Source: Candidatus Nomurabacteria bacterium (GTDB lineage: Bacteria; Patescibacteriota; Minisyncoccia; Phycocordibacterales; UBA9973). From it: a DNA stretch of 45,828 nt. Below, piece by piece: positions 34,029 through 41,966 of the stretch (its first letter is position 1; every line of letters starts with the position of its first letter). Both the position numbers and the translations under genes were made by a program. Under the pieces are notes generated by a model. That model saw nothing but the letters and a program-made list of their open reading frames with translations, searched no databases and was not told where the DNA came from. Location: positions 1 to 45,828 of the forward strand of contig JAIOPO010000006.1 in the NCBI GenBank assembly GCA_021413905.1. The letters run 5' to 3'.

Positions 34029-36074
34029 TTAAATATAGATAGTTTTAATGCCGGGATTTTCGTCCCCTCTTTCTAATAAATCTGCGGGAATGTCTGATAA
34101 AAATTCTGATGGAGCATTGATTTGTCTTGATCCGAATATTGTGCGGAAATTTGCAAAAGTTAAAAATAATTTTTCTTTTGCACGAGTTAGTGCTACGTAG
34201 AAAAGTCTGCGTTCTTCTTCGCTATCTTCTCCTGATTTTGTGTCGCCCATTTTTTCATGCGGGAAAAGTCCACTTTCGAGTCCTGTAATAAAAACATATT
34301 GGAATTCTAATCCTTTTGAAGCATGAACTGTCATGAGCTTCACTCCATTTTTTTGTTCTTTCTTTTCTGTATTTATCATTATACTATCTTGATCTGATGC
34401 TAATGATGCATCTTCTAAAAGCTTTTCTATTCCTGTACCATTTTCCAAATTATCATATTTTAATGCAAGTGTAGCAAGTTCTTTTATGTTTTCCAATCTT
34501 TCCATATCTTCTTCTGTTCCTGCCATTAATTCATTTTCAATACCGGATTTTTTCACTGTGAATTTTATCACATCACTTGCTTTCATCGTATGTATTCTTT
34601 CTTTTATTTCATTTAATGTTTCATAAAAGTTTTGTATTTTTATTTGCATTTTTATCGGTAAGTTTTCTTTTTCTCCGGAAAATAATTTTATTAAAGTAGT
34701 TTTACCTATTCCTCTAGTTGGGAAATTTATTATTCTTTTTATGTCGGACAAACTTTCCGGATTCAGAGCCGTGCGTAAATATGCCAAAGTATCTTTGATT
34801 TCTTTTCTTTCAAAAAATTTCACGCCCAAGACTTGATATGGAATATTGTATCTGAGCATCGCTTCTTCGAGTGCGCGTGATTGAAAGTTTGCGCGATATA
34901 ATATTGCGACTTCGGGAAAGATGTTTTTATGTTCACCACGAGAATTTTCTGCTGAAAATTCTCTCTGTCCGTCGCCGTCGCTCCTCCCAAGGGTTCGCTT
35001 AAAAACATCTTTCCTTTCGTTGGTATCTATAATTTCCAAAATCTTTGTTGCGATAAATTCTGCTTCATCGTTTTCATCAAGCGCTTCATAAAGAGAAATC
35101 TTCTCTCCTATTTTATTTTTGGTGAAAAGATTTTTGTCTGGACGGTATTGATTTTTTTTTATTATTTCATTTGCTGCTTCTAAAATATTTTGAGTGGAAC
35201 GATAATTTTCTTCGAGCATTACTATCTTTGCATTTGGATAATCTTTTTCAAAATTTAAAATATTTTTTAAATTTGCTCCACGCCAAGAATATATATTTTG
35301 ATCAGCATCGCCCACTACGCAAATATTTTTACTTTTTTCTGATAAAAGTTTAGACATTAAATATTGCGCTTCGTTTGTGTCTTGATACTCGTCTATGTGT
35401 ATGTATTCCCATTTTTCTTGATAATTTTTTCGTACTTCTTCGTTCTCTTTCAAGAGTTTTACCGATTTCAAAAGTAAATCATCGAAATCCAAAGAATTTT
35501 CTTTTGATTTTTTATTTTCATATAAAGTCCACACTTGAGAAACTACTTTACCTAAATAGTTTGATTCATTACTTATAGGGTCATTCATACGTTCTTGGTA
35601 TTTTTCCATCGTAGTAAATTTCCCCTTTTCTCGAGAAATTATGTTTTTTATTTTTCTAGGTTCATATTGTTTTGGATCCAGGCCGATTTCTTTTATTGAT
35701 TCTTTTATAAGTGAATTTGTGTCATTATCATCTAAAATTGTGAAGTATTTGGTCAATCCTAAGATGCGAGCGTTTTCTTTTATAATATAAACTCCCAAAG
35801 AGTGAAATGTCGCAACAAAAGGCACTGTATTTTGTTCTTGTGCATTTTTCGCAATTTCCGCATAAATACGCTCTCGCATTTCTTTGGCTGCTTTGTTTGT
35901 GAATGTCACAGCGAGGATTTTCTCCGGAGCAACACCTTCTTTTATAAGATTTACTATTCTGTGTGTTATTGTCTTTGTTTTTCCTGCTCCGGCGCCGGCC
36001 AAAATAAGAAGCGGTCCTTTTGTATGAAGAGCCGCTTCTTTTTGTTCTTTGTTAAGTCCAGACAGATGTTGCAT
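34029..36074 (-). CDS. UvrD/PcrA-family superfamily 1 DNA helicase, with palindromic insert
   Basis: 681 residues. Motif I 'AGAGAGKTKTITHRI' (26-40), motif Ia 'ILAVTFTNKAAKEMRERI', motif II 'YIHIDEYQDTNEAQY', motif III 'VVGDADQNIYSWRGA', motif IV 'ILYRANFQSRALEE', motif V 'KLMTVHASKGLEFQYVF' and motif VI 'ERRLFYVALTRAKEKL' are all present. It unwinds DNA in repair and replication restart. Residues ~355-386 are an insert ('RTLGRSDGDGQ') that directly precedes motif IV and comes from the same element family as in rsmA. The gene has a TATATT 6 nt before its ATG. PcrA versus UvrD cannot be settled. Confidence 0.93.
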   Translation of the reverse strand: MQHLSGLNKEQKEAALHTKGPLLILAGAGAGKTKTITHRIVNLIKEGVAPEKILAVTFTNKAAKEMRERIYAEIAKNAQEQNTVPFVATFHSLGVYIIKENARILGLTKYFTILDDNDTNSLIKESIKEIGLDPKQYEPRKIKNIISREKGKFTTMEKYQERMNDPISNESNYLGKVVSQVWTLYENKKSKENSLDFDDLLLKSVKLLKENEEVRKNYQEKWEYIHIDEYQDTNEAQYLMSKLLSEKSKNICVVGDADQNIYSWRGANLKNILNFEKDYPNAKIVMLEENYRSTQNILEAANEIIKKNQYRPDKNLFTKNKIGEKISLYEALDENDEAEFIATKILEIIDTNERKDVFKRTLGRSDGDGQREFSAENSRGEHKNIFPEVAILYRANFQSRALEEAMLRYNIPYQVLGVKFFERKEIKDTLAYLRTALNPESLSDIKRIINFPTRGIGKTTLIKLFSGEKENLPIKMQIKIQNFYETLNEIKERIHTMKASDVIKFTVKKSGIENELMAGTEEDMERLENIKELATLALKYDNLENGTGIEKLLEDASLASDQDSIMINTEKKEQKNGVKLMTVHASKGLEFQYVFITGLESGLFPHEKMGDTKSGEDSEEERRLFYVALTRAKEKLFLTFANFRTIFGSRQINAPSEFLSDIPADLLERGDENPGIKTIYI
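34916..35013. repeat. In-frame palindromic element in uvrD
   Basis: Perfect 14-nt inverted arms (34916-34929 and 35000-35013) around a ~70-nt core nearly identical to that in rsmA. The inner 10-bp hairpin (34940-34949 / 34954-34963) differs from the rsmA copy by a compensatory pair change. Translated in frame. The same core lies in two neighbouring genes, in the same orientation. Confidence 0.85.
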
Positions 36075-36080
36075 CTATCT

Positions 36081-36086
36081 AATATA
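36081..36086 (-). promoter_or_regulatory. -10-like TATATT of the helicase gene, 6 nt from ATG
   Basis: Minus-strand TATATT-AGATAG-ATG. Predicted leaderless start of the helicase-rsmA transcript. Confidence 0.45.
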
Positions 36087-36105
36087 ACATATATTTATTT
36101 TTTAT

Positions 36106-36411
36106 TTAGTTTTGTAGGTTTTTGATTTCTCCTGCGAATTCTGCGCGTAAAATTTCAGCTTCTTCTTTGATCATATTTTCAAAATTTGGAACTTTTTCAT
36201 TTAAAAAATGAAATAAAAATTCGGGATTTTGTTTTTCATCTACAATTTTTTCATATTCTTGCAAGTCCGCTTCAGATAAAATAGGCAATGCTTTCAAAAG
36301 AACTCCCTGAAAAACCAATTTCGCTAATCTTTCCAATACTTGCTCGGATTTATTTTCTGGCATTTTATCCAATTTGAATAAATCTATCAATGTTTCTTTT
36401 ATTGTTGTCAT
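36106..36411 (-). CDS. Small helical protein, possibly DUF5663-like
   Basis: 101 residues, soluble and helical. The layout 'LIDLFKLDKMPENKSEQVLE', then 'LSEADLQEYEKIVDEKQNPE', then 'FLNEKVPNFENMI' matches a small CPR family I remember as DUF5663, without known function. I did not check this. It lies between the 1000-residue orphan and the helicase, all on the minus strand, with gaps of about 30 nt. Confidence 0.7.
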   Translation of the reverse strand: MTTIKETLIDLFKLDKMPENKSEQVLERLAKLVFQGVLLKALPILSEADLQEYEKIVDEKQNPEFLFHFLNEKVPNFENMIKEEAEILRAEFAGEIKNLQN

Positions 36412-36445
36412 ATATTTATTTGTTATTTTTTTTGTTAATTATTAA

Positions 36446-39400
36446 TTAAAATTTTACTTTATTTAGTTTTCCTATTTCAGCAGCTTTTTGCAATGCTCTT
36501 TTTATAAATTCTTCAGATGTTTCGGCTCTTTGCAATAAACTTTCCGATCTAGGTTGTAATTCAGTTACGTCTTGTAATTTATGCATATATTTTAAATAAG
36601 AAATAAACGGTTCTTTTTCCGGTAAATGGTTTTCATTGCTTAACATTTTCATCGCAGAATCATCTTTGATCGCTTCCCAAGCTATTGGTCTTTCTTCAAA
36701 AATATGATTTATTGAATTTGTATAACTTTTATTTATTTTTTCTGTTAATTCTTCAGAAATTTTAATTTCATCATTTTTTGCATATACTTCATCATTATCA
36801 TTTTTGTAATTTTCAGCTTGTTTTGTCGCTCCTTCCATTGCTTCTTTTACTTCTGGTGTTCTACTTTCAAGTCTTTCTTCTGGAGTCATTTTATTAAATT
36901 CATTTTCTGTATGTTGTGTAGAGTTTTCGTGTTTTGTAAACTCTTCTGTGTATTTTTCATCAGTCATTCCTGTGTCATTTTGTGTATTTATTTCTGCTGT
37001 ATTGTTTTGCGCAAATTCTGGACTTGGAGTGTCTTCATCTAATTTAACATTCAAATTTTGTTCGTTTGTATCAATGTTTACATTTTCTTGGTAAGTCGAA
37101 TCATCATCTAAAGTATATTCTGTAGAATTTGTTTTTATTTCAGGTGTTTCAGTTAAAGCTATTTCATTTTCGTTATGATTTTCAGTATTTTCTATTGTTT
37201 CTTCCTTTTCAAAAATTGGTTTTTCTTCTATTATTATTTCTTTTTGATTTTCTTGTGTGTTTGTTTCATTGTTTGTATTTTCTGTTTTTATTGTTGGTTC
37301 TTGTTCTTTTATTATTTCTTTATTTATTTCCTTTTCAGCAGGAGCTTCCACTTTTTCTCCGTGTTTAAATTCATATAAGTTGTGTGAATTCGTATTTTCA
37401 AAATCTTCACGATTTGGGTGTGCTGATTCAGAATAAACAGAAATACCTGGTGTCCCAGAAGCTTCTGCTATTGGTGTATGTATATATCCAGACATTTCAA
37501 GAGTTGTCACTGAGCTTGCTAATGCTATTGCTCCAGATGCAAGTTTCCTGTAAATTCTTTGTTTTTCAGCTTCTCTGTGTATTTTTGAATATTCTGCTTC
37601 TATTTCTGCTAGCCTATTTTCATCTATCCCTCCTACTGTTTCACTTAGAGTATCTTTTTTTAATTCTTTTATTTTTTCATCTAATGTTTCTTGGATTGAT
37701 TTTTCACTTTTTATAAAACTTTTTGCTGCATAAACTCCGGTAATACTTGCAAGTGTTGCGATACCTGCGGGTGAAAATGCAGACATTCCAATACTTGCAC
37801 CAAGCATTGTTTTGTTTACCCAATGTCTGTGTTTTTCTGGTACATATGAAGTTATTTTTTCAGTTGCACCTGTTAAGGCTAAAGCCATAAGTGCTTTTTT
37901 TCCAATATAGCTTGTGATTCCAGCGCTGAGTGCAGCAGATGATCCTATACCTAATGCTCCAGCACTTAATACGACACCACTTGAAACCGCACCAACTAAA
38001 GCTATTTTTACAGCTGTTTTTGCGTATTTATTGTCCCAATTATCCCATTTTTCAATACCTTTTTGAATTCCATTTTTAATTCTTTCTGAAAAACCACCAT
38101 TTTCTATTTTGTATTTATTTATTTCTTCTTTTTCTTCTGTTATAAAATCAAAAATATCTTTACCTGTTGCTTCCAGATAATCTCTTTTTGATTTCAAATA
38201 TTCTTCTTCTGGATTTTTTATTTTTTCATTTTCATTATCACCAAAAATACTTAAAGTTTTTTTCCATAAACTTTTTTTCTCGTATTTTTTTTGTAGATAT
38301 GCTTCCCTTTTTTGTTTAAGTTGTAATTTAGCTAGTTCTACGCTCTCTGCTTTGTAGAAATTAGTACCGTCTATTGAAACAAAATCTTCACTAACTTCTT
38401 CTTTCTCTTTTGTTTCAAATTCTTCTATTTTTTCTTCCTCTTTTTTTGCATTTAAAAAATCATCTGCTGTTTTATTTATGTTTGCTACTATTTTTTTATT
38501 TGCTTCTTCTAATTCTTTTACGTAATCAAAAGAATCTTGCACTTCAATAGTAGGAATAGGTTCTTGTTTTTTTGTTTCAACAATAGTGTCTTTTTTCACT
38601 ATTTCATCTTGTTTTCCATACATTTCTAATATTGATTTGTTGTTTATTGAACTTAAAATATCACTTAACAATATTTCCTTTAATTTTTCTGGTGTTATTT
38701 TGATTTTTATTTTATTTTTTTCTGTTTCGAATACAAATTTGAAATCATTTTTCTTTGTTGGTCTTTCTAAAACAACATAAATACCTTTATTTATTTCTCC
38801 TTTATAAAAAAATCTCTCCCCTTTTTTAATATTTTTAAATATATCTTCTTTGAGAATAGATGGACTTTCTGTTTTTTCAAAAACTGCTTTTTTTGTTTCA
38901 GGTAATGAATTTAGTTCTTCTTTAGTTTCTTCTTTAGTATTTATTATTTTTAAATAGCCTTTATCCCATTCTTTTTTAAAATTTTCAGAATCCATCTCTT
39001 TAATTTCCTTTTCATCTCCTGTAGTTTTTTCTAAACGAATCAAAAGCATATTGTTTTTTTTAGCAGTTCTAAAACCAATCACTTTGTATTCAAGGTTATT
39101 TATTTTTATTTTTCTATCAATTTCTATTTTCTTATCTTTGCCATTTAAGTTAACAATAAAATCTTTTTTTGCTAAGGATTGAAATATCTTATCTACTAAT
39201 TTTTCAGTTGTTATTCCTTTGTTTTTATTAGTTGATTCTTTCTCTAATCTTTCTTTGGCTTTGTCTATTTTGTCTCTTTTTGTCTTTAGGGCAACTACTT
39301 GATCATTAGAAAGTTTTTGTAAAATTTCTTTTTTAATATTTTTACGGCCAGCTTCTTTGCTGTTTTTTTTATCAACAGAAGAAGAGCCTGAAAAATTTTC

Positions 39401-39448
39401 TCCTAATTCTTCAAAACTTGTAAATGTATTTTTAAATTTTGATGACAT
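36446..39448 (-). CDS. 1000-residue Lys/Glu/Asn-rich protein with central hydrophobic segments
   Basis: No recognised family. Residues 1-~475 are highly charged and helical, with long Lys/Glu tracts. Residues ~480-590 hold Ala/Gly-rich hydrophobic stretches ('VGAVSSGVVLSAGALGIGSS', 'MLGASIGMSAFSPAGIATLA'), and another lies near 632-650, so it is probably membrane-associated. A coiled coil ('LDEKIKELKKDTLSETVG') lies between. Residues ~670-870 are acidic, Asn/Thr/Glu-rich and likely disordered. The last ~120 are helical ('YLKYMHKLQDVTELQPRSES'). A TATAAT lies 7 nt before the ATG. It could be a scaffold or surface-linked protein of the lineage. Confidence 0.8.
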   Translation of the reverse strand: MSSKFKNTFTSFEELGENFSGSSSVDKKNSKEAGRKNIKKEILQKLSNDQVVALKTKRDKIDKAKERLEKESTNKNKGITTEKLVDKIFQSLAKKDFIVNLNGKDKKIEIDRKIKINNLEYKVIGFRTAKKNNMLLIRLEKTTGDEKEIKEMDSENFKKEWDKGYLKIINTKEETKEELNSLPETKKAVFEKTESPSILKEDIFKNIKKGERFFYKGEINKGIYVVLERPTKKNDFKFVFETEKNKIKIKITPEKLKEILLSDILSSINNKSILEMYGKQDEIVKKDTIVETKKQEPIPTIEVQDSFDYVKELEEANKKIVANINKTADDFLNAKKEEEKIEEFETKEKEEVSEDFVSIDGTNFYKAESVELAKLQLKQKREAYLQKKYEKKSLWKKTLSIFGDNENEKIKNPEEEYLKSKRDYLEATGKDIFDFITEEKEEINKYKIENGGFSERIKNGIQKGIEKWDNWDNKYAKTAVKIALVGAVSSGVVLSAGALGIGSSAALSAGITSYIGKKALMALALTGATEKITSYVPEKHRHWVNKTMLGASIGMSAFSPAGIATLASITGVYAAKSFIKSEKSIQETLDEKIKELKKDTLSETVGGIDENRLAEIEAEYSKIHREAEKQRIYRKLASGAIALASSVTTLEMSGYIHTPIAEASGTPGISVYSESAHPNREDFENTNSHNLYEFKHGEKVEAPAEKEINKEIIKEQEPTIKTENTNNETNTQENQKEIIIEEKPIFEKEETIENTENHNENEIALTETPEIKTNSTEYTLDDDSTYQENVNIDTNEQNLNVKLDEDTPSPEFAQNNTAEINTQNDTGMTDEKYTEEFTKHENSTQHTENEFNKMTPEERLESRTPEVKEAMEGATKQAENYKNDNDEVYAKNDEIKISEELTEKINKSYTNSINHIFEERPIAWEAIKDDSAMKMLSNENHLPEKEPFISYLKYMHKLQDVTELQPRSESLLQRAETSEEFIKRALQKAAEIGKLNKVKF

Positions 39449-39455
39449 ATCTTAT

Positions 39456-39461
39456 ATTATA
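39456..39461 (-). promoter_or_regulatory. -10 hexamer TATAAT of the 1000-residue protein, 7 nt from ATG
   Basis: Minus-strand TATAAT-ATAAGAT-ATG. Predicted leaderless start. Confidence 0.55.
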
Positions 39462-39835
39462 CAATACTTATTTTGCATTGCACATAATTTATGATTCTTT
39501 TTTACAAATTGTGTATATTTTTAAATGTTTTGTCAAGTTCATTTTTAAAATAAAACTATTATATAGTTTTCCACATTTGGGTTGACTTGTTTCTCTGGAT
39601 TGGCTACCATTAAGTAGTAGCCCTGTATAGGAGTATGAATATAGGGCCAGGCTTGCCTAAAGGCAAGCCTGGCCCATCCCGAAATCAGCACAGATCGTAA
39701 TCATCGTAAGAATCTTTTTCGCTTATGCGAACATACACATATTCGGTCGTTTCTGTATTTTACCCTTATTTTATAAGGATAAGAAAGAATTTCTTGCGAT
39801 AAATAATTTGTTTTATAAAAACTCAATTTAAAATT
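39462..39835. other. Gene-free spacer with a 15-bp palindrome
   Basis: About 370 bp between divergent genes. It holds a perfect GC-rich inverted repeat (gggccaggcttgcct and its complement, 39644-39675) with no T-run, and a small GCTAC/GTAGC hairpin to its left. A 17-codon minus-strand ORF (39685-39738) ends 9 nt before the palindrome. Nothing else was recognised. Confidence 0.55.
39644..39675. repeat. Perfect 15-bp GC-rich inverted repeat
   Basis: GGGCCAGGCTTGCCT-AA-AGGCAAGCCTGGCCC in an otherwise AT-rich spacer. No T-run follows on either strand, so it is a poor intrinsic terminator. It may belong to the same class of GC-rich palindromes that interrupt genes elsewhere in the window. Confidence 0.7.
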
Positions 39836-39841
39836 TATAGT
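39836..39841 (+). promoter_or_regulatory. -10-like TATAGT of the M23 gene, 6 nt from a TTG
   Basis: TATAGT-GCTATT-TTG. It matches the 6-nt spacing seen at other genes and supports a TTG start at 39848, though an upstream non-standard start would give a better signal peptide. Confidence 0.4.
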
Positions 39842-39847
39842 GCTATT

Positions 39848-40957
39848 TTGACTGTCTACCTATGTTTTGGCTTTTTTGTTATGCCTTATAAGGCAAACGC
39901 TGGTTTCTGGTCTTCTTTTTTTGGAACAGATGCCTCTGCTAGTGATTCAGAGTCTTTTTCTGGTAAAAATTCTCAAAACTCTTCTTTGGCATTACAAGCC
40001 AATATTTCAGCAGTTTCGTTGATTCAAGAAAAAAAGGATAAAAAAACGGATGATGAGGTAAAAGAAGATGTTAATGTCGCTGTTTCCGGAAATGCTCTTG
40101 TTCCTAGTATTGTAGGACATGCTTCTACTTTAGATGGTACAGATAATGGAGAATCTTCTTCTGATCAGATAAGTGTTTATGTGGTAAGAAAAAACGACTC
40201 CATTAAAGCAATTGCAGATATGTTTGATGTGTCTGTTAATACAATTCTTTTGGCTAATGATATGAAAAAAGGAGATAAATTGACCGAAGGGCAAGTTTTG
40301 GTTATTTTACCTATTTCTGGAACAGAGCATACTGTTACAAAAGGCCAAACAATTCAAAGTATAGCTAAACTTTACAAAGTAGATTCAGGAGATATCGCTG
40401 CTTATAATGGTATTAGTGAAGATTCTAAATTAACCATAGGAGATAAGCTTATTATTCCTGGTGCTGATGATATGTCTGATGAAGGCGGTGATAAACCGGC
40501 TCCAAATTTGAATAAATCTGTTGATAAGGATAAAAATTATTATGCTAGTCATCCTATAAAAGATGTTGTTGGATATTTTATAAATCCTTTGCCTACTGGT
40601 CATAAAACTCAAGGTTTGCATGGCCCAGGACACAGTGGTATTGATATCGGTGCGCCAACAGGCAGTCCTATTTATGCTTCTGCTTCAGGAACAGTTCTCG
40701 TAGCAAAGACAGGTTGTGTTGTCGGCCGAAGAAGTTGTGGTGGTGGATATGGAAATATGGTTATTATTAAACATTCAAATGGTACTACTACTTTGTATGG
40801 ACATATGTCTAAAGTCATCACAACTACTGGTGATACTGTAAATCAAGGTGAATTAATAGGTCTTGTGGGTTCTACTGGTCACTCTACTGGCCCTCATCTT
40901 CATTTCGAGGTTCACGGAGCTAAAAATCCAGGATCTGATTGGTCTTGGAAACAATAA
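39848..40957 (+). CDS. LysM and peptidase M23 cell-wall endopeptidase
   Basis: A 369-residue secreted wall hydrolase. It has a hydrophobic leader ending 'MPYKANA-G' and an acidic Ser-rich linker. Two LysM modules follow ('VYVVRKNDSIKAIADMFDVS', 'EHTVTKGQTIQSIAKLYKVD') for peptidoglycan binding. The M23 domain has its zinc ligands in 'HSGIDIGAPTG' and 'HLHFEVHG', with 'TTLYGHMSKV' between. It cuts peptide cross-links in peptidoglycan. The start is unclear: TTG 39848 fits a close -10 box, but the frame stays open upstream to a stop at 39800 with a basic stretch ('FIKTQFKIY') that would complete the signal peptide if an ATT or ATA codon were used. Confidence 0.9.
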   Translation: MTVYLCFGFFVMPYKANAGFWSSFFGTDASASDSESFSGKNSQNSSLALQANISAVSLIQEKKDKKTDDEVKEDVNVAVSGNALVPSIVGHASTLDGTDNGESSSDQISVYVVRKNDSIKAIADMFDVSVNTILLANDMKKGDKLTEGQVLVILPISGTEHTVTKGQTIQSIAKLYKVDSGDIAAYNGISEDSKLTIGDKLIIPGADDMSDEGGDKPAPNLNKSVDKDKNYYASHPIKDVVGYFINPLPTGHKTQGLHGPGHSGIDIGAPTGSPIYASASGTVLVAKTGCVVGRRSCGGGYGNMVIIKHSNGTTTLYGHMSKVITTTGDTVNQGELIGLVGSTGHSTGPHLHFEVHGAKNPGSDWSWKQ

Positions 40958-41015
40958 TTAATTGTGTTATTCTTAGGGTAGAAAATTCTTTGTAACCATT
41001 TAAATTGGAGGTCTT

Positions 41016-41741
41016 ATGATCATCTATGTGTTTTTCTTTGCTCACTGGTATCTTTCGCTTTTTACACAAAGCTTTTTTTACCATAGGTATTCCGCCCACG
41101 GGATGTTTTTAATGTCAAAAACAACAGAAAAGGTATTTTTTGTTTTGAGTTGGCTTTTCCAGGGTAGTTCTTATCTAAGCCCATGGGCTTATGGTGTGAT
41201 GCATCGAATGCATCATGCGTATGCTGATACGCCACTAGATCCACATTCCCCTTTGTATGACCACAATTTGTGGAATATGATGTGGAAAACAAAAAACATC
41301 TATAATAGCATTTTTTATAAAAAAGCTGATTTTACTCAAAATTTTTATAAGAATTTGCCGATCTGGACAGCAATGGATAAATTTGCAGATTCTTGGGCGA
41401 ATCGTTTATTTTGGGTATTTCTTTATATCACCTTTTATGTGATATTTGCTACTCATTGGTATCAGTATTTGCTATTGCCTATTCATTTTGTAATGGGTCC
41501 GTTTCACGGAGCTATCATTAACTGGTTTGCACATAAGTATGGTTATGTGAATAATAAAGTAAATGATACTTCTAAAAATTTAATGGCACCCGATATACTC
41601 ATGTGGGGTGAAAGTTATCATAATAATCACCATAAATTCCCTTCCAGTCCTAATTTTGGAAGAAGATGGTTTGAAATTGATCCAATGTATCCAATTATTT
41701 TAATTTTGGATAAAATAGGGTTAATAAAGTTAGTGCGTTAA
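41016..41741 (+). CDS. Membrane fatty acid desaturase (acyl-CoA/acyl-lipid type)
   Basis: Inserts a cis double bond into membrane acyl chains using di-iron chemistry. All three histidine boxes are present: 'HRYSAHG' (23-29), 'HRMHH' (63-67) and 'YHNNHHKF' (~200). Hydrophobic segments lie between them. At 241 residues it is shorter than typical delta-9 desaturases (~300), lacking part of the N-terminal membrane region. Unusually for this window it has a strong Shine-Dalgarno (GGAGG) at good spacing. It sits alone with its own terminator. Electron donor and substrate are not encoded nearby. Confidence 0.9.
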   Translation: MIIYVFFFAHWYLSLFTQSFFYHRYSAHGMFLMSKTTEKVFFVLSWLFQGSSYLSPWAYGVMHRMHHAYADTPLDPHSPLYDHNLWNMMWKTKNIYNSIFYKKADFTQNFYKNLPIWTAMDKFADSWANRLFWVFLYITFYVIFATHWYQYLLLPIHFVMGPFHGAIINWFAHKYGYVNNKVNDTSKNLMAPDILMWGESYHNNHHKFPSSPNFGRRWFEIDPMYPIILILDKIGLIKLVR

Positions 41742-41751
41742 TGTGCGTGTG

Positions 41752-41788
41752 ACTACGTGTCTTCTGAAAAGGAGCACGTAGTTTTTTG
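41752..41788 (+). terminator. Intrinsic terminator of the desaturase gene
   Basis: 8-bp stem (actacgtg / cacgtagt) with a 15-nt loop, followed by TTTTTT. It begins 10 nt after the stop. Confidence 0.85.
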
Positions 41789-41802
41789 TTTAAATATTGT
41801 TT

Positions 41803-41830
41803 TTGTTAATTTTTTTTGCTACTATATGAA
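41803..41830 (+). promoter_or_regulatory. Possible promoter of tRNA-Gly
   Basis: TTGTTA, a 16-nt spacer and TATGAA. A start near 41837 would give a short 5' leader before the tRNA. Both hexamers are imperfect. Confidence 0.4.
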
Positions 41831-41848
41831 AGTTAGCTTATTTTAAAA

Positions 41849-41922
41849 GCGGGATTAGTTTATCGGTAAAATAACAGTTTTCCAAACTGTGGTGAAGGGT
41901 TCGACTCCCTTATCCCGCACCA
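41849..41922 (+). tRNA. tRNA-Gly (anticodon UCC)
   Basis: 74 nt including an encoded CCA. The acceptor stem GCGGGAT pairs with ATCCCGC. The anticodon arm ACAGT-TTTCCAA-ACTGT places TCC at 34-36, reading GGA and other GGN glycine codons. The T arm AGGG-TTCGACT-CCCT is standard. The 3' end overlaps the first bases of a long perfect palindrome that acts as terminator. Confidence 0.95.
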
Positions 41923-41966
41923 ACAAACAAAAAAGCCTTAAATTAAGGCTTTTTTGTTTGTTGGTG
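41918..41966 (+). terminator. Long terminator palindrome overlapping the tRNA 3' end
   Basis: 23-bp perfect inverted arms (41918-41940 and 41944-41966) with a 3-nt loop. The left arm begins inside the tRNA with CACCA. A run of six T lies within the right arm after GGCT, so release probably occurs there. Confidence 0.85.

Noticed and set aside
41849-41922. tRNA-Gly as attachment site of an integrated element
   Set aside because: No second copy of the tRNA 3' end, integrase or excision gene is visible in the window.
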